A DNA stretch of 64,000 bases from Lophium mytilinum (Eukaryota; Ascomycota; Dothideomycetes; Mytilinidiales; Mytilinidiaceae), in assembly GCA_010093605.1 (NCBI GenBank), contig MU004181.1, positions 2,758,215 to 2,822,214 of the forward strand, written 5' to 3'. Positions 55,197 to 64,000 of this stretch are shown piece by piece (position 1 is the stretch's first letter; every line of letters starts with the position of its first letter). The translations under genes were made by a program, and so were the position numbers. The notes below the pieces were generated by a model. The model saw nothing but the letters and a program-made list of their open reading frames with translations, was not told the DNA's origin and did not search any database.

Positions 55197-56165
55197 CTAA
55201 GGCGCTCGCGTTGGTCGTGGTATTCGAGATGGTCGTGGTATTCGAGACGGACGGGGAGCCTTGAAGCGGGATGGGCGAGGTAAGCGAGAAGGTTTACGAG
55301 AGGGATAAATGGGAGGGAACTGACCAAGTTGCTCGGATCGCGTCTCCTTGATAACGCTAGGCGGCGTCCCCACTTTAATAAAGCATGAAATGCTGCTTCG
55401 GAAACTTCGGGGCGATGGTGTCTCATATCTGGTCGCAGAATGGTCGCGCGTCCTGGGCGGTGTGGATAGAGTTGACGCGCGATGCCTAGTAGGCATAGAT
55501 AGGCTCGACACGCTATGCTCGTTGAGTCGATGCTGCATTTCAGCTGATTGTTTCTCTTCAGCGATACGCTCTGCAAGCTTCAGACCCTTCATTCCCTTCC
55601 AGATTTTATCTCCAGGGGAAGGTTGTTTGTCCGCGAGGCGTTGCCTTTCAGATTTACGTTTCTCCTTAAGCTGAAGTTCTTCTTCAACGTTCCGCCGTCT
55701 TCTGATCTCCCGCTCAACCAGTTCCAGCTTCCTTGGACTCGTCCCGTGTATCTGAACTGGAGTCCATAATCTGATGCTCGTCGGAGATTGGCTCGCAATC
55801 ATTTTCTCCAAGAGCCTTCCTCTTTCGCGCTTGCCCATGTTCCGTCCTATGCTCATCACCGAGTCCTTCCTTAATCCAGCCATTGATATCGAGTAGCTTG
55901 AGTCGTCAGAAGAGCGACGTAGACTTCTGCTAGGACCGCGGTCAGAGAGGCTCGTGACTGAGGATCTTGGTGAAATGGCAAGAGGTGGAGTGAATGGAAG
56001 AGGGGGCATGTGGGAGATTGGTCCTGGGCAGCTTTCTCTGGGCGTACGAAGAGGGATCTTTGGCAACGCGGATGGGAGTAGAGTGGGTGCTGGGTCTGAT
56101 TGCCTAGAACCTCCTTGAGATTCATTCCGAAAGGTAGGGTTCCCATTGGGCTCCTTGGATGCCAT
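55197..56165 (-). CDS. Ser/Arg/Pro-rich protein with basic repeat tail, unknown
   Basis: Single exon, 322 residues, ATG at 56165. Mostly disordered. A predicted charged helix lies in the middle (LELVEREIRRRRNVEEELQL, then KEKRKSERQRLADK). The last 35 residues repeat the motif P-S-R-x-P-R-P (SRLPRPSRFKAPRPSRIPRP), encoded by nearly identical 18-bp units at about 55202-55250. Basic Pro/Arg tails of this kind can bind microtubules, nucleic acid or SH3 domains; none is shown. No family recognised. Confidence 0.65.
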   Translation of the reverse strand: MASKEPNGNPTFRNESQGGSRQSDPAPTLLPSALPKIPLRTPRESCPGPISHMPPLPFTPPLAISPRSSVTSLSDRGPSRSLRRSSDDSSYSISMAGLRKDSVMSIGRNMGKRERGRLLEKMIASQSPTSIRLWTPVQIHGTSPRKLELVEREIRRRRNVEEELQLKEKRKSERQRLADKQPSPGDKIWKGMKGLKLAERIAEEKQSAEMQHRLNEHSVSSLSMPTRHRASTLSTPPRTRDHSATRYETPSPRSFRSSISCFIKVGTPPSVIKETRSEQLGQFPPIYPSRKPSRLPRPSRFKAPRPSRIPRPSRIPRPTRAP

Positions 56166-57138
56166 GATGGATTTTATCGATCGAACGCAAGATAGCCTCT
56201 GGGTGAGAGACTACGATGGATTTTCTGCTTCCCTAGCCTGTTGTGCCGATGAGATGTGGTGCGATGTCAGAAAGTATGAGGAAACAATTGACTGGCAGCG
56301 GTGAAAATGTTCCCCATGACGGTGCTTAAGTGTACGGTGATAACAATGTCCTCCTAAGACATCAAAGTTGAGAGTAAGCGAAGTTCTTAGGACATTGTGA
56401 ATGATCTTGTCTGCTTTGTTCGTTTTGTCGTAAAGTGGCACGATGTGTTGTCCAATGAACAGGGTGATGAATGAATGACTTGCTCGCGCGCAGTACCTAG
56501 AGACGACGAAAAGACGAAAACCTAGCGAATGACGTGTGGGAGGTTATAAGTAAGTTGACGGTTGGAGGTTCAAATAAGTTCCAGATGAGTTGGCGTCCCA
56601 AAGTTGCCCGGCGAATCAGAACGCAGAAAGCTCTCAACGAACGAGCGTTTAATAGATATTCAGTCAGCGTGACAGGCGACGGAATGCTGCAAAAGAGTAC
56701 TTACGCGCCTCAATCTCTAAATTTCTCCAAGTTTGGATTACATCGCTGCTACGCATTTGTAGTAGGACTAGTATGAATTTAGGCCGCAAGACAAACGTAA
56801 AGCTACTTACTACACTATCTAACATCCCTTTTTTTCTCCACTGCCTTCGAATACTTACATTTCAGAGGATGTGCGCCGCTGTGCCTGGCAGTCAGGACGA
56901 TTAGTCTTCCGACTCTCTGCCACACTCCGAGAACTCATCCTGACGCAGCACCATAAAGCAGCACTACATTTTGTGCATGAGATATCATGACTACAGCGGG
57001 CTGAGCATAACATTTCCATCCCTTTCATACTCATCGAATCCAGATCATAGGACTCAGTCCGCCTGAACCCATCTATACGCCCAAAACTCCGCTTCCAAAA
57101 CTCCACAGCAATATTGACCCACGAAAACAGACCCCTCC
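56166..57138. other. Intergenic, no convincing gene
   Basis: The promoter of the Ser/Arg/Pro-rich gene and the 3' UTR of the thioredoxin gene. A 95-codon minus-strand frame begins inside the thioredoxin stop codon and has no support. Confidence 0.4.
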
Positions 57139-57813
57139 TCATCTCCGATTTCTGACATTGAACGGACTCTCCTCCGCCGCCTTATACCCATCGAATGACG
57201 CCAAGCTCGTCAGATACAGCGCCACGAATCTAACCAGCATATCCATAACGCCTGGTCCGCCAAAGCCCCCCAAGCTCTGGCCCCACGACTGCGCAACAGG
57301 CCGACTCGGTGCATCCGCTCCCCCGAGCGTATATCCCTTGGACTGGAACACGGCCGCAGTCTTCCCAGGGCCCTTTGCGGCATCCGCGGCGGCCTTGCGG
57401 ACGGCGGCTGTGAGGGCGGGAGGATTTGCGCCGCGGATGGTGTCGACGACGGAGCCAGATTTGAAGATTAGGAAAGTGGGCATGCTGTAATGTTCTTGTT
57501 AGTAGAAGTTCGTGGGATGGGTAAGTAGTGAAAGCTCATAGTTGAGGTTGGCGGCGAACGCGGAAGAGACATCCAGAATTACGTACGCTGAAACTGAGTA
57601 CTTCTGCGCAACATCTTGCTGCGCGTCGACATCTACCTTGCAGAAAGCTACACGTCCTGGCTTTGCTTCTGCTGTCGCGAGCTTGTCGAATACGGGTGCG
57701 ATGGCTTTGCAGGGACCGCACCAGTCCGCATGGAAGTCAACAATAACATAGGAGTTCGAGGTCAGGAGAGTGTTGAAGTGCGCAGACGAAGTGACGATAG
57801 TGATCTTCGACAT
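57139..57813 (-). CDS. Thioredoxin with C-terminal extension
   Basis: Two exons (57813-57587, 57484-57139; 102-bp intron with TACTAAC branch point) give 190 residues. The first 105 are a complete thioredoxin fold: [13 protein letters not shown] with active-site Cys32/Cys35, [16 protein letters not shown], and the cis-Pro in [13 protein letters not shown] further 85 residues follow: [14 protein letters not shown], a Gly-rich linker, a hydrophobic segment ([18 protein letters not shown]) and the ending [14 protein letters not shown]. Standard thioredoxins end near 105-110, so this is a membrane-tethered or adaptor form. The ending recurs in fungal thioredoxin-like proteins in my memory. The gene is head-to-head with adenine deaminase. 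Confidence 0.87.
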
Positions 57814-58128
57814 GTTTGCTAGTAGGTGTGGGGTTTCTGGGAGATCTCATGCGGGTTGAAGTGGTTTGACCACATTGCGCGAGGTAAGCTTCAAGGACAC
57901 GAATCAGCTAGATATCACGTGCTACTTTATCCCGAGTCATGAACTCAACACCACCACTCCTGGTTGATAACGACTTATCGTGAAGCTTTACACTCTTCGC
58001 TGACTTTTTTTCTTCACAAAACCCCAAACGGGAACAATTCAATGTCTCTAGACCTTATAGCCTAGTACTGTATATCTTGCCACAACCTCATACTATTTCC
58101 ACATCCCATACTCTCCAAGACCGCAACC
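57814..58128. promoter_or_regulatory. Divergent promoter, thioredoxin / adenine deaminase
   Basis: 315 bp between two opposed start codons. CACGTG occurs near 57916. No TATA box assigned with confidence. Confidence 0.4.
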
Positions 58129-59142
58129 ATGACCTCAAAAGCTTCATTTATCGCCGGCCTTCCAAAAGCCGAGCTCCACCTCCACATCGAAGGTACCCTA
58201 GAGCCAGCCCTCGTCCGACAACTAGCGTCCCGCAACAAAATTCCCATCCCCGACGCCATATCCTCCCTAACATCCACCTCTTCCGGCTACACCTTCAACG
58301 ACCTCACCTCCTTCCTAGCCGTCTACTACCCAAACATGGCCGTCCTACTCACCTCCACCGACTTCTTCGATATGGCCTACGCCTACCTGACCAAAGCCCA
58401 CTCCCAGAACGTCATCCACGCGGAGATCTTCTTCGACCCGCAAGCGCACACGTCACGGGGCGTGCCATTCTCCACCGTCATCAGCGGCCTGCGCCAAGCA
58501 ATCATCAAAGCAGAACGAGAACTGGGGATGAGTGCGAGCTTGATCATGTGTTTTCTCCGCGACATGTCGCCCGAATTTGCGATGGCGACGCTCACTGAAG
58601 CACTGCCGTATAAAGACTACATCATCGGCGTCGGTCTCGACTCCGACGAACGCCAGAACCCGCCGGCCAAGTTTGCGGCAGTGTTTGCAAGAGCACGGCA
58701 GGAAGGGTGGTTGGTGACCTGCCACTGCGACATCGATCAGCAGGATAGCATTAAGCACATCCGTCAGGTGTTGAATGAGATTCAGGTTGACCGGATCGAT
58801 CACGGGACGAACATTGTTGAAGATGCTAGTCTCGTGGAGTTGGTGAAGGAGAAGAGAATTGGGTTAACGTGTTGCCCGGTTAGTAATTCCGTTGTTACTA
58901 AGGACTTCAAAGGGGAGGAAATTTTGCAGCTGTTGCGGGCTGGGGTGAAGGTGACGGTGAATTCGGATGATCCGGCTTACTTTAGGGGGTACATGAATGA
59001 GAATCTAATGAAGACGATGGACGAGACAGATATCACGAGAGAGGAGATTGTGCAGTTGCAGCGGAATGCATTTGAGGTGGCTTGGATTTCGGAAAGAAAG
59101 AGAGAACGGTTCTTGGGGCTGTTAGATAGTCATGCAAAGTAG
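58129..59142 (+). CDS. AAH1: Adenine deaminase (Aah1 type)
   Basis: Single exon, 337 residues. Zinc and substrate residues of the adenosine/adenine deaminase fold: HLHIEGTLEP (His17, His19), CHCDIDQQDS, RIDHGTNIVED, CCPVSNSVV and VTVNSDDPAYF. The short length, the Cys-His pair in CHCDI and TCCPVSN fit the fungal adenine deaminase branch rather than true adenosine deaminase. It converts adenine to hypoxanthine and ammonia in purine salvage, in the cytosol or nucleus. ATG in a good context (ACCATGAC). Confidence 0.93.
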   Translation: MTSKASFIAGLPKAELHLHIEGTLEPALVRQLASRNKIPIPDAISSLTSTSSGYTFNDLTSFLAVYYPNMAVLLTSTDFFDMAYAYLTKAHSQNVIHAEIFFDPQAHTSRGVPFSTVISGLRQAIIKAERELGMSASLIMCFLRDMSPEFAMATLTEALPYKDYIIGVGLDSDERQNPPAKFAAVFARARQEGWLVTCHCDIDQQDSIKHIRQVLNEIQVDRIDHGTNIVEDASLVELVKEKRIGLTCCPVSNSVVTKDFKGEEILQLLRAGVKVTVNSDDPAYFRGYMNENLMKTMDETDITREEIVQLQRNAFEVAWISERKRERFLGLLDSHAK

Positions 59143-59407
59143 GTCCGTCTTCGTTGATTGGCACTTGGATTACTCTCTGAGATAAGTACCCTGGGGAAGC
59201 CTATTCGTCGACCAAGCCATGCCTATATGAAAGCATTCCCTATGCTTACATCGACGTTCGGAAGGAAAGAGCCTGTACGCCAGCCATGATGCACGCCGTA
59301 CACCTTTTGCAATACCCTAACCAATGCCCATAATCGCCCATAACCCAATACACTGTCATATACACGTTTCCCAAAGACCTCCAGCTCCGCTTTTTGTAAG
59401 CGACATA

Positions 59408-61007
59408 TCACCGCCTCTTCATCTCATACACGTTCTTTCTCCACCTACCCTGCCCGTCCCCACTTTCTCTTCTCATTTGCACCTCTGTCTTGAACTCTCG
59501 TTCCACCACAATCGTATTCGGCGGCGGGGATCCCATCGCCCCCTCTTCGTCCATGTCTTTCTCCCGCTCCTGCGTCTCGACCTTATTCCAAAACTCTGCC
59601 GGCTTCGCCTGCGTTATCCCTTCGCGTGCAAGCCCGAGCCCGTCTGTTGTGAGCTCTTCTTGCGAAGTTGATGGGGGTAACGGGAGCCAGCGGTTGGGGG
59701 ATTCGTCACCGAGTACAGGGCGTCCGCTGAGGGAGATAGACGGCACCGTGAAGCGCGAAGGACGAGAGCTGGATTGTTCGGTGGGCTTGGTTTTGGAGGA
59801 AGCTTCTTCCTTTCGTAGTTTTCGGACCATGTGGTAAATGATTGGGAGATTGTTGCATAAAATACCACCCAGCGGCTCATAGACGCTGTATGCACCAAGG
59901 GGAACAGCCGCCCATGTAAAATCAGGGTCGCCGTGGTTCAATACGACTCGTAATCTGAGGCAGGAGACTACGCAGGTGCTGCGGGTTGGTCGGTTAATTT
60001 GGGACGTTCTGACATATCAAAAACACGCATGTCCATGAGAGCGAAAATGAGAAGGGAGAGAACGTACGCAAGGCCGATGGAGAATATGAAGCAGAGTGCT
60101 ATCTTCTTGTTCCGGGGAAGTTGTAACCGCAGGATGACTGGGACCGGTAACAAGAAGACCCATATGTCGGTGACCAGATTTGAGATATTGGTGAAATACG
60201 TAAAGGTATCTGGGAAAGGGTGTCAGTTTCACACTAATTATCTAATTCAGAGATGTTAACGGCTGACCTATGTTTAGGCATTTTCCCTTTACTCTGTCAT
60301 CCCAGTACGCATTGATCGGAATACAGAAGACCGCCCAAGCGACCGTTATGCCAATGCCCCATGATAGGACGAAGGCGGCCGTCCCAAGGACGACGCGTCG
60401 GAAAATGGGTTGCACGAAGACCCTATAGTAAAATGCTAGGATGGCTAACTTTACAGTAGCTAGAGCAATGCTTCAAATCAGTCAGCGTAGCTCCGTCAAG
60501 TAAATGGTAGAATAATGTGCACCCACTCGTAAAAGTGACTTAGAACATAATCCCCTTTGCGGAATGTCATCAGATCGTACGCTGACACGGCGGTCACATG
60601 GCGACCCTGTAGCATAGCCATGTAAGTAGATAGACTACGTGTAGGGCATATGGGAAGTGCCTACCATACCATGAGGAGGTCCATATCCGAGTCCGGAAGC
60701 ACACTCGCCCACTAGACATATCTACTCCTGTCAGTATAATGTCGGAAATTCTATACACCATAACATGGGTTTATTGATCTCAGCTCTTTCAAGAAATGTT
60801 AGAGGCACGTACTGTTGCGAAGGTGATCAGATAATCATCCAGAGTAATCCCGTTTCTTCCTGCCTTCTTCGCCCATAGTCTCAAGGCGGTCGTGATAATA
60901 GAAACGGGAATCGGCACTGAATAGGCCCAATTTATTGCAGTGGCGCGACTGTCGTTCTTGTGGAGTTCTAGCCACGCGAGCTTCTCCGGCGTGAAAGGGC
61001 TAGCCAT
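59408..61007 (-). CDS. PTH11-like seven-TM receptor (fungal rhodopsin-domain family)
   Basis: Six exons on minus: 61007-60813, 60721-60665, 60606-60527, 60470-60268, 60209-60068 and 59978-59408, with introns of 91, 58, 56, 58 and 89 bp; 415 residues. Family features: INWAYSVPIPVSIITTALRL, then GITLDDYLI; GECASGLGYGPPHGMGRHV; LATVKLAILAFYYRVF; SWGIGITVAWAVFCIPI with KGKCLNI, the conserved Cys pair; NISNLVTDIWVFLLPVPVI; IGLATCVVSCLRLRVVL; and SVYEPLGGILCNNLPI. About seven membrane helices and a long Ser/Pro cytosolic tail. No CFEM domain at the N-terminus. PTH11-type receptors sense surface or nutrient cues in filamentous fungi; the ligand here is unknown. Confidence 0.87.
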
Positions 61008-62656
61008 GCGCGCCAAGCTACACAAAAGATCGTGATCGAATCAACGAGCACAGAAAGCTATACGAATGGGAAAAACAAGGTTAACAGTGACGCAGAGAGC
61101 GGGACAGTCTCTTGGTAAAGGTCAAAGCATAGCCCTCGTGACCAACATGTCGAAAGGCGTGTTCGAAGACCGGAGGTTTGCAAACGGCGGCGCATTCGCA
61201 ATGTAGCAGGGCGTACTGACTACACTTATTACGGAGACGGAGGGGAAATCGCCATCGAGAGTCGAGACGGGAACTACGGCCGGGGCTCTAGGTGCTGCCA
61301 GACCTTGGTTTGCTCGACCCCCATGCAACGCAGTCGCGTTCAAACAAATGGCGGAATCGAACGATCGTTAAAAAGGCCTGCATTTTTGTGTCGCGCCTGG
61401 TAAGAGCAAAAGGTAACGGCATGATTGGGTGAGAAAGATGTCTCGCAAGGGTGGCGCCGCGGATACGACGGGTAGGGTTATATGAATGCCCAGGATAGAC
61501 GAGCAGGACCAAGGGCGAGCTGCCTGTTTTCGGTCGCGAGCCTGACCAGGCGGCGGCATTGGGATTGGGCCCCTGGAAAGATGCTGTTGCACTACATCTG
61601 CCGCATAAATTAGGCTGCATGTGAGAAACCGGCAGCACTGGTGCGGAGCCGGTCAGAGAAGGCCGACCGTCCGGCGGTAGCTGGGCTCGGGAAAGCACGC
61701 AAGCGGTGAGTTGTACATACAAAGGTACAGTGAGGCTGTTATAGGTGGTGACGACTTTGTTCATCGCGAGCTGGGTTAATGCGCTTCGATGCCTTTGGTC
61801 TCTTCGTAGATCAAATAGATGGCAATGCTGGATCAAACTGCCATCGCGCTCCACATGAAGCACCCGAACCTAGCTCTGTGCGTCCCGAGGGATTGAGGAG
61901 GATGCATTAGCATGGTGAACCTGGGATCGAGCGAGAGAGGTTGGTGGTGGGCCAATGCGTCGGGCATTCGATTTCTTAACGCCACCACCGTAACATCCCG
62001 TCCCTCCGATCCGCCTTTTGCCCAGCTGCTCCCGTTCATACGTTTGTATCTCTATGACAAGTCTTTAGCCTCATACAGCTGTGCTGTAGCCAGCGACTCC
62101 CAAGCCCTCTAAAAGGCTTCCGTGAACGCTGGCGAACTCGGTATTTGTTTGTTGCATTCGTCCGTTGATTAAAGCGGGATTTTTCTTAGCGGCTGTCAGC
62201 TTTGTGAGGAAAGAGGGGTGCAAATCCTCTGCGTGGGATGATCCCCGTGGGATACTACTCTCAGACTGCAGAACGACTGGTGCTCATCGGAGGGAGGCTA
62301 AGGTGGACTCAATGCGCCGTCACCCCGGTCCAACGTCCGTTAGACTCCCTGGCTCCAATCTCCACCACCTTTTAATATGTGACAGGGAAATCTCCAACTG
62401 TGGATTCAAAGAACTCGGGTGTTTATGACGAGATAGGAAGTCCGGGATGAAGCTGGGAACAAGACTGCGGAATGTTCCATAGTTGGACTTGATGCCTTAA
62501 TGCGATGAAACGCTTGAGGGTGCTTGGTAGGACGAAACACGGGGCCAAAACGGGCTCTAGAATACTATATACAGTCGAAGAGAATCCCTTCTATCTGAAT
62601 CGAGACTCGTACTTCTGACCGAGTCCGATCACTCAAAATTTATTCTTCTGAGCTCT
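61008..62656. other. Longest empty stretch in the right half
   Basis: No supported gene in about 1.6 kb. A 191-codon minus frame (61288-61863) starts without ATG and has no motif or hydrophobic pattern. No repeats or element ends noticed. Confidence 0.4.
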
Positions 62657-64000
62657 TTACACCGGCACTTTCGCCGCAACACTCTTCCACCAATTACATC
62701 GGTCTCCACGGCCCCCTTCCCAGCTTCTGGCATTCACCAATTTGAACGAGTTCGTGATTCCGGGCTCCAGCACCACATTGTATTTGAGGTGATCAGTCAC
62801 CACAACTGGTGTGACGACGCCCCCTGTCGTATTCAGACTCATCATGTTTGGATTTTGTGGAGTGTATTTAGGCCAGTTAATCTGCCCATAGCCTCCCACG
62901 GGAACAGTCGCGTTCGCTAGTCCGTCTTTCGCGTCGGCAACTGAAATCACTGGCGAGTTTTGCGTGATGAAGCTACCCCAGATCTTCTGGAAGGCGTGGA
63001 TAAAGGATGTCCCCGGCACAGAGGCACCATCACTCCAGTATGCACTCAAGTCGGCGCCATGGTAAGCGGGTACCACGCTGTACTGATACTTCCAGGCTTC
63101 AGAGAATGCCTCCGCGAGCCAATATGACGGGCACACGAACGTGGATTCTGCGAATACGTTGAAAAGTCTCTGTTGTTGCCCTGTCGCAAAACCAGATTGG
63201 TTTACTGCAGTGGGTCCGGTGTCTCCCAAAGTGTCGAAGACGGGGTCTTTAGGATCCACAGAGGAGTGATCACCTGCGTAGGCATACTCGTCTTGCAGTG
63301 ATGAGACATCAGACTTCGTGAACGACGGGAATGTGGTATCTGTTGATAATCAACATCTGGAGCACTGCTTCTAGGAACTTCAACGACTGCTTACCCACGT
63401 AGTCCAGGAATCCTTGTTCCGTGGTGACGTCGGGCGGGCTAAGAGGCACGCCTTCGTTCGCGTTGTTCTAGACAAGTCAGTATCAAAGAGACGTATTTGA
63501 GGGTACAGTTCTTACCCCGGAGAGAATACGCTTTCCCTGCAGCTTTTTCGTCAAGAGCTGAACGGTAGGCCGCTGTTGGATGAAGCTTCCATCGATAACG
63601 GGCAGGAAAGCAAAGGTACCAAAGGCTCCGGATTCAGAGACAGTCCCACTAGCGTTTTGAAGTGCAGCAGTGTCTGCCTTCACTAGACATTGAAATACTG
63701 ATTTCGCCGAGGCACACCCGGCAGCTTTCGCAAATGCTTTGTAGTGTGTAACCGGGACTGGGTCGCTGTATGTGTAGACGCTCGGCACCTGATTATAGTC
63801 AGCAACTGAAACCTTATCTCGATAGATCAAGCTCAGGGATAGTTACCCATGGGGACGCTGCGATAATCTGACACGAATTAGCTAACAGCCAAGACCATTA
63901 AAGGACCAGAGGGGCCTACATTTTGGAAAAGAGTCTTGTCCTTGCCCCCATATGCCATTGCTTGGTACATAACAGCTCCAGCTCCAGCACTCTCGCCTCC
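62657..64000 (-). CDS. Type-B carboxylesterase/lipase, 3' part (runs off right edge)
   Basis: Visible exons on minus: 64000-63920, 63867-63847 (21 nt), 63788-63516, 63467-63395 and 63339-62657, with introns of 52, 58, 48 and 55 bp. The first visible residues are GESAGAGAVMYQAMAYGG, the nucleophile elbow with the catalytic Ser, so the oxyanion-hole region and signal peptide lie outside the window. Later parts include FLPVIDGSFIQQRPT, the acidic residue region ANEGVPLSPP, FVCPSYWLAEAFS and VPAYHGADLSAYWSDG with the catalytic His. The C-terminus (WWKSVAAKVPV) is typical of secreted fungal members. Substrate range (esters, triglycerides) unknown. Confidence 0.9.

Noticed and set aside
56855-57142. 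95-codon minus frame starting in the thioredoxin stop codon
   Set aside because: It would need translation from within the 3' UTR of thioredoxin; its Cys content is not arranged as any known motif.
61288-61863. 191-codon minus frame in the 61-62.6 kb gap
   Set aside because: No ATG at its start, no recognisable motif or hydrophobic pattern, irregular composition.
1-64000. tRNA, rRNA, snRNA genes
   Set aside because: I scanned for B-box/T-loop-like GGTTCGAATCC patterns and saw none with a matching A-box. A tRNAscan-SE and Infernal run would be decisive.

Overview
The window is nuclear DNA of a filamentous ascomycete (Pezizomycotina; Dothideomycetes is my best but weakly supported guess). The signs are mostly short (43-110 bp) GT...AG introns with CTAAC/CTGAC-type branch points, fungus-specific families (an AreB-type GATA factor, a PTH11-like receptor, a CYA5-type PPR protein, a YPQ-type PQ-loop transporter), and dense gene packing on both strands. 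There is no operon structure, and I saw no LTR element, intact transposon, CRISPR array or convincing tRNA/rRNA gene. Exon joins were worked out by hand. Every spliced gene listed as complete gives a CDS length divisible by three.

Layout. 0-15.5 kb is a housekeeping stretch: the 3' end of an unrecognised gene, a Rad5/HLTF-like SNF2 ATPase with a RING finger, areB (minus), SRP68 (minus), and divergently a CYA5-like mitochondrial PPR protein. 15.6-19.9 kb is poorer: a decayed TmpA-like flavoprotein, an isochorismatase-family hydrolase, two orphan small ORFs and a 1-kb empty stretch. 19.9-26.1 kb holds a tail-anchored heme-oxygenase-like protein, a small RING protein, a C2H2 zinc-finger protein and the ER-anchored E2 UBC6. 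26.4-27.1 kb is a tandem array of five 139-bp units. 27.3-37.4 kb carries an acidic protein of unknown function, a WW-domain protein, a PQ-loop transporter, a small multi-pass protein and a group II PLP decarboxylase, all on minus. 38.1-47.2 kb has an orphan protein, a DUF427 protein with an 11-nt micro-exon, and phospholipase D (PLD1/SPO14). 47.3-54.4 kb is the most accessory-looking part: an 84-bp direct repeat, two small membrane proteins, a secreted alpha-amylase and a broken MFS exporter gene. 55.2-64 kb has a Ser/Arg/Pro-rich protein, a C-terminally extended thioredoxin head-to-head with adenine deaminase, a PTH11-like receptor, a 1.6-kb empty stretch and the 3' part of a type-B carboxylesterase/lipase that runs off the right edge.

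The genes do not form one pathway. Groups with related sites of action are scattered: ER/secretory (SRP68, UBC6, heme-oxygenase-like), mitochondrial expression (CYA5-like), nutrient use (amylase, esterase, AreB, adenine deaminase, PQ-loop). I did not find a convincing new multi-gene system. The observations most worth a second look are the 139-bp tandem array, the loss of the catalytic Asp in the heme-oxygenase-like protein, the absence of an AUG in the first visible areB exon, the micro-exon and possible dual start of the DUF427 gene, and the two decayed genes.
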